Assembly (NCBI GenBank): GCA_951828535.1
Contig: OX639990.1
Coordinates: 1,289,300-1,353,299, forward strand
Source: an uncultured Candidatus Entotheonella sp.
GTDB taxonomy: Bacteria; Tectomicrobia; Entotheonellia; Entotheonellales; Entotheonellaceae
DNA length: 64,000 nt
Direction of reading: 5' to 3'
Positions within the stretch are counted from its first letter, which is position 1. Every line of letters begins with the position of its first letter. Under the pieces are notes generated by a model. The model was not told where the DNA came from and did not search any database. It worked only from the letters and a program-made list of their open reading frames with translations. Made by a program: the position numbers and the translations under genes. This document shows, piece after piece, positions 17,901 to 25,528 of the stretch.

Positions 17901-18761
17901 TTAACCGTACAGGTGCTCTGGGGTGACAATTTCCAGAAGTCGCTCCAGGCGCTGCCGGTTGTCGCCCGCCGCATAAAAACTCAGAAAAACGCGCACGTGG
18001 GCGGCCTCCGCGCCGGCGGCGTTTGTCCGCCGGGCAATGACCTCCAGGACGCCCTCAGTCGGCAGGAAGCCAGCCTGAGAGGCGATGCGGTCCCCCGCCA
18101 CGCCCTCCAGAATGAACACCGGCGGCTCGTGGCCCAACAGGACCGGATGCACGTCGCCCGTCATGCGCAGCGGGTTGCCCGCTGTCTGGCGCTCCACGGT
18201 CGTACAATCAATTGCCAGCATGGTGATACCGGCGTCCGCCACACGCTGCGCCACCTCCACGTCGATGTACGGAAGATGGTAAAAGCCCGCCGCGTCCGGC
18301 TGAAAGCTTTCCGAACCCTGCCGCATCACGGCGCCAAAGCCAGTGAGGACGACCAAGGCGTCGTACTGCCGCAGTTCGTCCAACGATGGCAGCATCTCGG
18401 CGACGACCCGTTGGCAATAGCGCACCCCGTCGCGTTCGTGAAAAACCTGCGGGTCGGGCCACGTGGAAGCATCGAGGACACGGGCGAGCATGGGGTAATT
18501 GATCCGATAGCTCGAATTGTTCAGCACCTGGTCCAGATCAGCGGTGTCGGCAATGAAATGCAACGGCATATCGACGTGCGTGGTGTTGTGGGCGACCATC
18601 GGCCGCAGATTGCCGTCCTCCTTGATGCCTACCTCGCCGCGCATCAGAATCGGCTGCCCCTCGCGGCGCGGTAAGACGGTTTTGCTGACGACGGTGGCCG
18701 CGTTGCCGTAGACAAAATAGTTCTCCAACGTCAGATCACACTTGATCAATCCGTTCCCCAT
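17901..18761 (-). CDS. Cyclase-family protein (kynurenine formamidase/isatin hydrolase-like)
   Basis: A 286-residue cytoplasmic protein of the cyclase family, metal-dependent hydrolases of amides and lactams such as N-formylkynurenine or isatin. The metal motif reads NTTHVDMPLHF, close to the family HxGTHxDxPxHF but with Asn-Thr in place of the usual Gly. Later parts (VVLTGFGAVMRQG, ITMLAIDCTTVE, PVFILEGVA) also fit. ATG 18761 is chosen over the longer frame because GGAGGGAG lies just before it. A second, secreted member is at 51.9 kb. Confidence 0.82.
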   Translation of the reverse strand: MGNGLIKCDLTLENYFVYGNAATVVSKTVLPRREGQPILMRGEVGIKEDGNLRPMVAHNTTHVDMPLHFIADTADLDQVLNNSSYRINYPMLARVLDASTWPDPQVFHERDGVRYCQRVVAEMLPSLDELRQYDALVVLTGFGAVMRQGSESFQPDAAGFYHLPYIDVEVAQRVADAGITMLAIDCTTVERQTAGNPLRMTGDVHPVLLGHEPPVFILEGVAGDRIASQAGFLPTEGVLEVIARRTNAAGAEAAHVRVFLSFYAAGDNRQRLERLLEIVTPEHLYG

Positions 18762-18973
18762 CGCTCCCTCCTCAAGTCGCCGTTGCCTACGCGCCGGATG
18801 CCTCCCACCCATGGCCTGGGGCAACGCTAACAAAAGGCCGGATCATTGACAAGCCGCGCCCCCGTGTGTTACCAATTGCCTACTTTATCAAAGCACGTTC
18901 ACGTTTTGCATGCCTGCAGGGATGCAGGTGTGTGCGCTTCCCAAAGGCCTCTTCAGTACATCGAGTAGCTTGC

Positions 18974-20188
18974 ATGACCTTGATCAGTTCGGCATGCCGT
19001 CCCGCCATCGCAGAGACTCTGAGTCGTGCCGAAGCCGGGGAGCCGCTGTCGGCCCAGGAGATGGTCGCTTTCGAGCACCTGACGAGCAGCGAACTGCTGG
19101 CCCTCCTGCAAGTCGCTGACAGCCTGCGGGCGCGGCACCACGGCGCCACTATCACATACTCCCCCAAAGTCTTCCTGCCGCTGACGAATCTCTGCCGTGA
19201 TTACTGCGGCTACTGCACGTTTCGTAAGGACCCGGGCGAACCCGGCGCCAAGACCATGACCCCGGACGAGGTGCTGCAGGTAGCTCAGGACGGGGCGAGG
19301 CTGGGCTGCAGGGAGGCTCTGTTCAGCCTGGGCGATAAGCCCGAAGCGTTGTTCCCGGAGATGCGCCAGACCCTGCAGCAGTACGGCCATCGGCGCACTG
19401 TGGATTACCTGGTGGAGATGTGCCACCTCGTTCTCGACCACACGCCGCTGCTGCCGCACGCCAACCCGGGCATCATGGGTCCCAAGGATCTCGAGCGCCT
19501 GCGCGACGTGAGTCCAAGCATGGGTCTCATGCTGGAAACCACCAGCCGTCGCCTGATGGGTCCGGGCATGGCCCACGACGGGGCGCCGGACAAAGACCCC
19601 ACGGTACGACTAAAGACAATTGAAAACGCCGGCAAGCTGGGCATCCCCTTCACAACCGGCATGCTGATCGGCATTGGTGAGACGTTCGCCGAACGGGTGG
19701 AGACTCTCGAAGCGATTCAAGACCTACATGACCGGTACGGTCATATCCAGGAAGTGATTATTCAAAATTTCCGGGCCAAGCCAGACATCCCGATGCATGC
19801 GCAGCCGGAGCCGACCTTACTGGACTTCATGCGCACAACCGCCGTGGCCCGGCTCATGCTGAGCGGCGACATCAACCTGCAGGTGCCGCCGAACCTGACC
19901 CCGGAACAATACCAATTGCTGATCCCCGCCGGTATCAACGACTGGGGCGGCATTTCCCCGCTGACAATCGACTTCATCAATCCGGAGGCGCCTTGGCCAC
20001 AGATTCAAACGCTGGAACGTGTGTCCGCCGAGCTGGGGCTGACGTTGCGCCCCCGACTGACGGTCTACCCTGAATTTATCGTCCGCAAGCAAGGCTTCAT
20101 GGCGGCGGCCCTGGAACCCCGCCTGCGAGCGATGGTGGACGAGGATGGATATCCCATCGAAGAACGGAAAGGAGTACCGATTCCATGA
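18974..20188 (+). CDS. cofG: FO synthase subunit 1 (7,8-didemethyl-8-hydroxy-5-deazariboflavin synthase, CofG)
   Basis: A radical SAM enzyme of 404 residues that with CofH condenses tyrosine and 5-amino-6-ribitylaminouracil into FO, the deazaflavin core of F420. The [4Fe-4S] motif C74-x3-C78-x2-C81 lies in CRDYCGYCTFRK, the CofG pattern. Other markers are SLGDKPEALFPE, HANPGIM and GINDWGGISPLTIDF. The frame is open upstream to 18866; ATG 18974 gives normal length, but no good ribosome-binding site marks it. The stop overlaps the cofH start (ATGA). CofC, CofD and CofE genes are not in the window. Confidence 0.93.
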   Translation: MTLISSACRPAIAETLSRAEAGEPLSAQEMVAFEHLTSSELLALLQVADSLRARHHGATITYSPKVFLPLTNLCRDYCGYCTFRKDPGEPGAKTMTPDEVLQVAQDGARLGCREALFSLGDKPEALFPEMRQTLQQYGHRRTVDYLVEMCHLVLDHTPLLPHANPGIMGPKDLERLRDVSPSMGLMLETTSRRLMGPGMAHDGAPDKDPTVRLKTIENAGKLGIPFTTGMLIGIGETFAERVETLEAIQDLHDRYGHIQEVIIQNFRAKPDIPMHAQPEPTLLDFMRTTAVARLMLSGDINLQVPPNLTPEQYQLLIPAGINDWGGISPLTIDFINPEAPWPQIQTLERVSAELGLTLRPRLTVYPEFIVRKQGFMAAALEPRLRAMVDEDGYPIEERKGVPIP

Positions 20189-21372
20189 AAATCGCCGCGA
20201 ATGTGCAGGAATCCCAGGAGCGCGTGGCGCATCTGCTGCCGCAGACCACCCCCGAGGTGGCGCGCGTGCTGGAAAGGGCCATGGCCGGGCACGAGTTGTC
20301 CCGCGACGAGGGGCTCGTTCTGGCCACCCTGCCCAGCGAGGACGTCGAGGCGCTGGCCGCGGTGGCGGATCACCTACGCCGGGAGATCGTGGGCGACGTC
20401 ATCACCTACGTCGTCAACCGCAATATCAACTTCACCAACGTCTGCTTCATCGGCTGCGCCTTTTGCTCCTTCAGCACCTCGGCGCGGGCCTCCGACGCCT
20501 ATAACCTGCCATTCGAGGAGATCGCGCAGCGGACCATCGAAGCGCGTGAAATGGGCGCCACCGAGGTCTGCGTGCAAGGCGGGCTGCCGCGCGGCCTGGA
20601 CCCGTTTTATTACCGTGACATCCTGCGTACCATCAAGAAGGCGGTGCCGGATATGCACGCCCATGCCTTCTCGCCGATGGAGATGACCTACGGCACCGAG
20701 CTCACCGGCATGACGCTGCATGACTACCTGCAGATGCTGAAGGACAACGGCCTCGACACCCTGCCGGGCACCGCGGCGGAGGTTCTGGACGACGACGTGC
20801 GGCACATGCTGTCACGTAAGAAGGTGACGGTGAAACAGTGGACCAACGTCGTCCGCACCGCTCACCAGCTGGACATCCCGACGACCTCTACCATGATGTA
20901 CGGCCACCTGGAAACCCCCGAGCACTGGATTAACCAATTCATCCTGCTGCGCGACATCCAGAAGGAAACCGGCGGATTTACGGAGTTTGTGCCCCTGGGC
21001 TTCGTGCACGCCAATACGGGCTTGTTCCAGGTCGGCATGGCCCGCCCCGGCCCCACCGAGGAGGAGAGCATCAAGGTGCACGCCCTGGCGCGCATCATGC
21101 TGCGGGGCTGGATCGACAGCGTGCAGGTATCGTGGGTCAAGTTGGGCCGCCAGCTCTCGCAGCGCTGCCTGCAGGCCGGCGCCAATGACTATGGCGGTAC
21201 GCTGATCAACGAGAACATCTCGCGGCTGGCCGGCGCCACGGCTGGCCAGTACATGCCCGTGGACGAGTTTCAGGAGTTGATTCGCCAGATTGGCCGGGTG
21301 CCGGCGGAACGCACCACGACATACAGCATCCGGCAGGTCTTCGACATGGCGGCGGACACCGCGCCGGTTTAG
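20185..21372 (+). CDS. cofH: FO synthase subunit 2 (CofH)
   Basis: A 395-residue radical SAM partner of CofG that generates the tyrosine-derived radical adduct. The cluster motif is C87-x3-C91-x2-C94 in CFIGCAFCSFS, which is diagnostic of CofH (CofG has C-R-x-x-C-x-Y-C). Further typical stretches are VCVQGGLPRGLDPFYY, TLPGTAAEVLDDDVR and GANDYGGTLINENIS. A related family, MqnC, is less likely because CofG is immediately upstream. Four-base overlap with cofG and 60 bases to a dapA-like gene suggest a four-gene operon. Confidence 0.93.
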   Translation: MKIAANVQESQERVAHLLPQTTPEVARVLERAMAGHELSRDEGLVLATLPSEDVEALAAVADHLRREIVGDVITYVVNRNINFTNVCFIGCAFCSFSTSARASDAYNLPFEEIAQRTIEAREMGATEVCVQGGLPRGLDPFYYRDILRTIKKAVPDMHAHAFSPMEMTYGTELTGMTLHDYLQMLKDNGLDTLPGTAAEVLDDDVRHMLSRKKVTVKQWTNVVRTAHQLDIPTTSTMMYGHLETPEHWINQFILLRDIQKETGGFTEFVPLGFVHANTGLFQVGMARPGPTEEESIKVHALARIMLRGWIDSVQVSWVKLGRQLSQRCLQAGANDYGGTLINENISRLAGATAGQYMPVDEFQELIRQIGRVPAERTTTYSIRQVFDMAADTAPV

Positions 21373-21432
21373 CGGCGCGGCGTATGAACGGGTCGCTCAC
21401 TGCCGAGAGGCCCGAACCGGAAGGAGGCAACC

Positions 21433-22332
21433 ATGGCTCAGTACGATTGGACCGGCATTCACATCCCCATCATCACCCCCTTTAAGGACGACTTCAGCGT
21501 TGACGAACCCGGCCTGCGCCGCCTGGTGGATTACCTCATCGAAGAGCAAAAGGCCGACAGCCTGGTACCCTGCGGCACAACGGGCGAGTCGCCCACCCTG
21601 TCGCACGGCGAGCACCAACGGGTAACCGAAATTGTTATTGACGCGACCGCGGACCGTGTGCCCGTCATCGCCGGCACGGGTTCCAATTCGACGCACGAAG
21701 CCATCGAAATGACGAAGCACGCCGAACAGGCCGGCGCCGCGGCGTCGCTGCAGGTATGCCCGTACTACAACAAACCGGAACAGCACGGCTTGATGGCGCA
21801 CTTCGAGGCCATTGCCAAGAACACCAGCCTGCCGCTGATCCTTTACAACATCCCCGGACGCACGGGCCGGTTGATCGACGTCAAAACCCTCGTGGCGCTG
21901 GCGCAGATCGACAACATCGTTGGCGTCAAGGACGCGGCGGCCAACGTCAACCAGACCATGGCGCTGCTGGCCACCACGCGCAAGATGAGCAAGAAGTTTT
22001 ACGTGTTGAGCGGCGAAGACGCGCTGACCTTCGGCTCCATGTGCCTGGGCGGCGACGGCGCCATCGCCGCGGTCGCCCACGTGGTCGGCAGGGAGTTGCA
22101 CGAGATGATGCAGGCGTTTGCGCGCGGCGATTACAAAGCGGCGCAGGACATCCATTTCCGCACCCTGGACGTCGTCAACGCCCTGTTCATCGAGAGCAAC
22201 CCGGTGCCGGTGAAGACCGCTCTGGCCATGATGGGCCAGCCGGCCGGCGCGCTGCGCCTGCCCCTGGTTCCCCTGCGGCCCGAGAGCCGCGCCGAATTGC
22301 AGCGCTGCTTGCAGGAATTGGGGAAAATTTAG
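21433..22332 (+). CDS. dapA: 4-hydroxy-tetrahydrodipicolinate synthase (DapA-like class I aldolase)
   Basis: This 299-residue TIM-barrel lyase carries the DapA/NanA family marks: GTTGESPTLSH, the tyrosine region CPYYNKPEQ, NIPGRTG with the arginine that binds the substrate carboxylate in DapA, and the Schiff-base lysine in VGVKDAA. DapA condenses pyruvate with aspartate semialdehyde on the lysine pathway. No other dap gene is near, so a related pyruvate aldolase acting on another aldehyde is possible. A strong GGAAGGAGG site precedes ATG 21433. It is four bases from the next gene, an ArgH-like lyase, and 60 bases after cofH. Confidence 0.85.
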   Translation: MAQYDWTGIHIPIITPFKDDFSVDEPGLRRLVDYLIEEQKADSLVPCGTTGESPTLSHGEHQRVTEIVIDATADRVPVIAGTGSNSTHEAIEMTKHAEQAGAAASLQVCPYYNKPEQHGLMAHFEAIAKNTSLPLILYNIPGRTGRLIDVKTLVALAQIDNIVGVKDAAANVNQTMALLATTRKMSKKFYVLSGEDALTFGSMCLGGDGAIAAVAHVVGRELHEMMQAFARGDYKAAQDIHFRTLDVVNALFIESNPVPVKTALAMMGQPAGALRLPLVPLRPESRAELQRCLQELGKI

Positions 22333-22336
22333 ACCC

Positions 22337-24040
22337 GTGGGGGCGATCGACGCGAACCCCGCATGGCGTTGTCAGGCGTGCGGGGCCGAGCGGCCGGCCG
22401 GAGGGCAGCAAGAACCCTCGACGGCAGATCGCTACTGCGCTGTCTGTGGCACCCCCGAATACGATGACGATGCCCTGGACCGCCTCCAGGGCCAACAACA
22501 TCAGGACACCAAGCGCCTTTACGGCAACCGCCTCGTCAGCCCCACGCCGGAAGTCGTGGCCTTCATGGCCGGTTGGGATGTTGCCGGCAAAGGCGCCGCC
22601 GATCAGAACCTGGTGCCGTTCGACCTGTGGGTCAACCGCGCCCACGCCCACATGCTGGTCCGGTGCTCCATTCTCACCACCGAGCAGGGACGGGCCATTC
22701 TGGACGGCCTTGCCGAGATCGAACGTCAATACCACCTCGGCCGTTTCGTCGTACAGCCTGCCCTTGAAGACGTTCACACCAACATCGAAACCTACCTGAG
22801 CGGCAATCTCGGCATCAACGCCGCACTATCCCTGCATACGGCGCGCAGCCGCAACGACCAGGTGGTCACCGACATGCGCCTGTGGATGCGGGAGCGGGTC
22901 CTCAACCTGGCGCGGCTCTGCCTCGGTTGCATGGACGCTTTAACGACAGTAGCGCGCCAGCACCTGAACAGCGTCATGGCGGGCTATACCCACCATCAAC
23001 ACGCCACCCTGTCGACCTTCGGCCATCATCTGGGGGCGTATGCCGAGGCGCTGCGGCGCGTCGTGCAGCGCCTGAATTTCTGGTACGAGACCTTCAACTA
23101 CAGCCCCTTGGGCTGCGTCACCGGCTTCAGCACAACCTTTCCCATCGACCGCCAGCTCAGCGCCGAATTGCTGGGGTGTTACGGCCCCGAGCCCAACTCG
23201 CTGGACCCGATCGCCAGCCGCTGGGAACCGGAAGCCGAGCTGGCGCAGATTCTCGCCGTTCTCCTCGCCCACCTCTCCAGCATGGCGCAGACACTGATCC
23301 TCCTGAGCACGCCGGAGTTCGGGGTGCTCAAACCGCACCCGCGCTTCTGCTCCGGCAGCAGCATCATGCCCCAAAAGGTCAACCCCGACGCGCTGGAAGT
23401 CATCAAGGCCAAAGCCGCCGAGGTCACCAGCCGGCTGGGTGCCCTGCTGAGCCTGGGGCAAGCGAATCTCACGGGCTACAACCGCGACCACCAATGGAGC
23501 AAGTATCTCATCATGGAAGCCTGTCTGGAGGCGCTGCCGGCGGTGTCCATCATGACCCGTATCGTCCGCCATTCCTGCCGTCCCCTCGCCATCAACCCCT
23601 GGCTGGACCGTCCGGTGGGCATCGACACGGCGCGCCTGCACGCCATGGCCCGCAGCGGGTTTACCGGCGTCACCGAGTTCATGGAACAATTGGTCGCGCG
23701 CACCGGCGTGGAGTTCCGTCGCCTCAAACGGGTGATGGAGCACGCCGTCGCCTTGTCGCTGCAGCAGGGGGAGTCGGACTATGTAACACATGCCGCCATG
23801 AACCAAGCCCTGCGAGAGGACGGTCTGGACGTTACCATAGAGGCCGAAACCGTGCGCCGCTTGCAGGAACCCGCCGCCATTCTCGAGGCCAAGCAGGTGA
23901 TGGGGGGCCCTGGTCCCGAGGCGATGGAGACGCAACTGGCGCAACTCGATGACTTCGTGGTGTCTCAACGTCAAATGTGGCAAGAACGTGGTGAGAAACT
24001 GCAAGCATGCTATGACCGCTGCCGTCAAATCGGGTTGTAG
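22337..24040 (+). CDS. Argininosuccinate lyase-like protein with N-terminal zinc ribbon
   Basis: A 567-residue protein. Residues about 65-567 form an aspartase/fumarase-superfamily lyase closest to ArgH: HTARSRNDQV, GYTHHQHA (catalytic His region) and the signature GSSIMPQKVNPD with the catalytic serine loop; the usual QKKNPD is QKVNPD here. Residues 1-60 are an extra domain with two knuckles, C12-x2-C15 and C34-x2-C37, suggesting a zinc ribbon. No ATG, GTG or TTG codon lies between the knuckles and the lyase start in this frame, so the extension must be translated. The start is GTG 22337, four bases after the dapA-like gene. The normal ArgH reaction is possible, but the fusion and the context with cofGH/dapA argue for a different or carrier-bound substrate. 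Confidence 0.8.
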   Translation: MGAIDANPAWRCQACGAERPAGGQQEPSTADRYCAVCGTPEYDDDALDRLQGQQHQDTKRLYGNRLVSPTPEVVAFMAGWDVAGKGAADQNLVPFDLWVNRAHAHMLVRCSILTTEQGRAILDGLAEIERQYHLGRFVVQPALEDVHTNIETYLSGNLGINAALSLHTARSRNDQVVTDMRLWMRERVLNLARLCLGCMDALTTVARQHLNSVMAGYTHHQHATLSTFGHHLGAYAEALRRVVQRLNFWYETFNYSPLGCVTGFSTTFPIDRQLSAELLGCYGPEPNSLDPIASRWEPEAELAQILAVLLAHLSSMAQTLILLSTPEFGVLKPHPRFCSGSSIMPQKVNPDALEVIKAKAAEVTSRLGALLSLGQANLTGYNRDHQWSKYLIMEACLEALPAVSIMTRIVRHSCRPLAINPWLDRPVGIDTARLHAMARSGFTGVTEFMEQLVARTGVEFRRLKRVMEHAVALSLQQGESDYVTHAAMNQALREDGLDVTIEAETVRRLQEPAAILEAKQVMGGPGPEAMETQLAQLDDFVVSQRQMWQERGEKLQACYDRCRQIGL

Positions 24041-24153
24041 TAGGGTGATTGCCCGGGTGCACTCTTCGAAAATACGGTCGACCCGGTGCCTTCCAGAGCC
24101 TCTCTGTGATAAAGTTTCTTCCTGGACTTTCTGGCCGCCCGAGGAGTTATCCA

Positions 24154-24645
24154 ATGCCCGTCGTTGACACACTCAGACTGAAAACCAGGCTGTCGGATAG
24201 TGGCATGCCTGAGACCCAGGCACAGGTTCTTGTCGAAGAACTCGATGAGGCGCTGAGTACGGCAATCGCCGCCCAGGTCGCAACCAAGGCGGACGTCGTT
24301 GAACTGCGTGCTGCCATCAACGCCATCTATGAACGCTTCGAGCAGGTTGATAGGCGCTTCGAGCAGATGGATAAACGCTTCGAGCAGATGGATAAGCGTT
24401 TCGATGACATGAACCAAAGTGTCAATCAGCGCTTCGATGACATGAATCAAAGCGTCAACCAGCGCTTCGATGACATGAATCAAAGCGTCAACCAGCGTTT
24501 CGATGGCATGAATCAAAGCGTCAACCAGCGCTTCAACGATCTGAACCAGAGCGTGGCGCAAATGCGCTCCTGGCTGGTGGGACTCTATATCTTCATTGCC
24601 TTTGGCTTCCTCGGGATGATTGTGAAAGACATGATCCTCAAGTAG
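24154..24645 (+). CDS. Coiled-coil membrane-anchored protein built of 7- and 11-residue repeats (DUF1640-like)
   Basis: The 163-residue protein has an N-terminal helical region (1-58), then repeats: R-F-E-Q-V/M-D-K/R heptads (61-81) changing at residue 82 to five 11-residue units RFDDMNQSVNQ (82-136). A C-terminal transmembrane segment follows (about 140-158, WLVGLYIFIAFGFLGMIV). Hendecad repeats predict a nearly straight coiled-coil stalk. The layout recalls DUF1640/CCDC90-type small coiled-coil membrane proteins, whose function in bacteria is unknown. GAGGAG precedes ATG 24154. It is a solitary gene between the lyase and a GNAT gene on the other strand. Confidence 0.7.
   Translation: MPVVDTLRLKTRLSDSGMPETQAQVLVEELDEALSTAIAAQVATKADVVELRAAINAIYERFEQVDRRFEQMDKRFEQMDKRFDDMNQSVNQRFDDMNQSVNQRFDDMNQSVNQRFDGMNQSVNQRFNDLNQSVAQMRSWLVGLYIFIAFGFLGMIVKDMILK
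24397..24561 (+). repeat. 33-bp tandem repeat, five units, inside the coiled-coil gene
   Basis: Five consecutive 33-base units encode RFDDMNQSVNQ with small changes (DDM, DDM, DDM, DGM, NDL). The units are nearly identical at the DNA level, so copy number could change by slippage without breaking the frame. Confidence 0.85.
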
Positions 24646-24801
24646 ATCCTACGCCTCATCCCAGATCCCTATTCCTCCTCCCGGTTCCCACAGCCGCAGG
24701 TATGTACCGCACGCTGCCTGCTCCACAATCGACTCAGAGAGCCTCTTTTCGGCTTGACCCCGACCCACGGATGCCCGTTGACTGCGACAAAGACCGTCCT
24801 C

Positions 24802-25284
24802 TCACGACGTCTCGGTCTTGTAAACCCGCATTCCGCGCGCCTGGTAATTGGGCAAAGCGTGCGGGTGATCCGACGAATCGGTGTGCAACCACACCCGCTG
24901 TGTCCCCTCTTCCCAGGCCCGCCGTATAGCCGCCGTCAGCAAGGCGCCCCCCACACCACACCCGACAAAAGGCGGCAGCAGGCCGAACATCGCTACTTCC
25001 ACCTGGGCCGCATCCTGCCGCGCCAATTCAAAGTATCCGGCCGGGGTTGCTTGCACATAGCCAATCCAGGTCTCCAATCCCGGCCGCTCGGCATAGGCTT
25101 GCCAGTCTCCATCCGTCCAGGGCAAACGGTCCGTCCATCGCCAGGCCGCCCCGACCGTTTGGTAGAAGAACCGATTCAAGGCGCCGTATGGTATCCGCGA
25201 CCGTTTCATCTCAAAAGCCTCCACCGTCCGAGGTGACGGTCGCATCTGCGCCGGGTCGGTCATCTCCAAGTAATAGATCGTCAG
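24802..25284 (-). CDS. GNAT-family N-acetyltransferase
   Basis: About 160 residues with a GNAT core: TWIGYVQATPAGYFELAR, then VEVAMFGLLPPFVGCGVGGALLTAAI (acetyl-CoA-binding loop, here GCGVGG where R/QxxGxG/A is usual) and a C-terminal VWLHTDSSDHPHALPNYQARGMRVYK. Substrate unknown. The start is unclear. The frame reaches a TTG at 25356 without a ribosome-binding site, but a GGAGG sits six bases before a CTG codon at 25284, just ahead of the conserved LTIYYLEMTDPAQ. I chose the CTG. Between this gene and 25528 lies only a palindromic repeat. Confidence 0.78.
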   Translation of the reverse strand: MTIYYLEMTDPAQMRPSPRTVEAFEMKRSRIPYGALNRFFYQTVGAAWRWTDRLPWTDGDWQAYAERPGLETWIGYVQATPAGYFELARQDAAQVEVAMFGLLPPFVGCGVGGALLTAAIRRAWEEGTQRVWLHTDSSDHPHALPNYQARGMRVYKTETS

Positions 25285-25471
25285 ATGAAGCCTCCATGCA
25301 CCCGAAACGGTCCTGGTTTGTGGACAATTCGAGGGGTTCGATTGGATGACAGCCAAAGAGACGCAGTGAAATCCCGCAGCATTCTGTCAAGCCATGATTC
25401 TTCCAGCGTAGACGAAGGGGCGTAACGGCGAGGATTGTTTAAGAGATTCCAGAGAGGGGGATGAACACGGC

Positions 25472-25500
25472 GCCGGGTGCATTCTCGGAACGCACCCGGC
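25472..25500. repeat. REP-like palindrome
   Basis: GCCGGGTGC (25472-25480) and GCACCCGGC (25492-25500) form a perfect 9-bp stem with an 11-base loop, 29 bases downstream of the GMC oxidoreductase stop. There is no T-tract, so it is a REP-type hairpin or mRNA 3'-end stabiliser rather than a classical terminator. A similar but degenerate motif follows the lyase gene near 24053-24090. Confidence 0.5.
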
Positions 25501-25528
25501 ATCCGCGCACCGCGTCATGCGGTCTGAT

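Noticed and set aside
24053-24093. Possible second copy of the 25.47 kb palindrome after the lyase gene
   Set aside because: The arms (CCCGGGTGCA and GACCCGGTGCC) pair imperfectly, so it is mentioned only as a degenerate relative.
24397-24561. 33-bp repeats as a CRISPR-like array
   Set aside because: Units are contiguous without spacers and keep one reading frame encoding a coiled coil.
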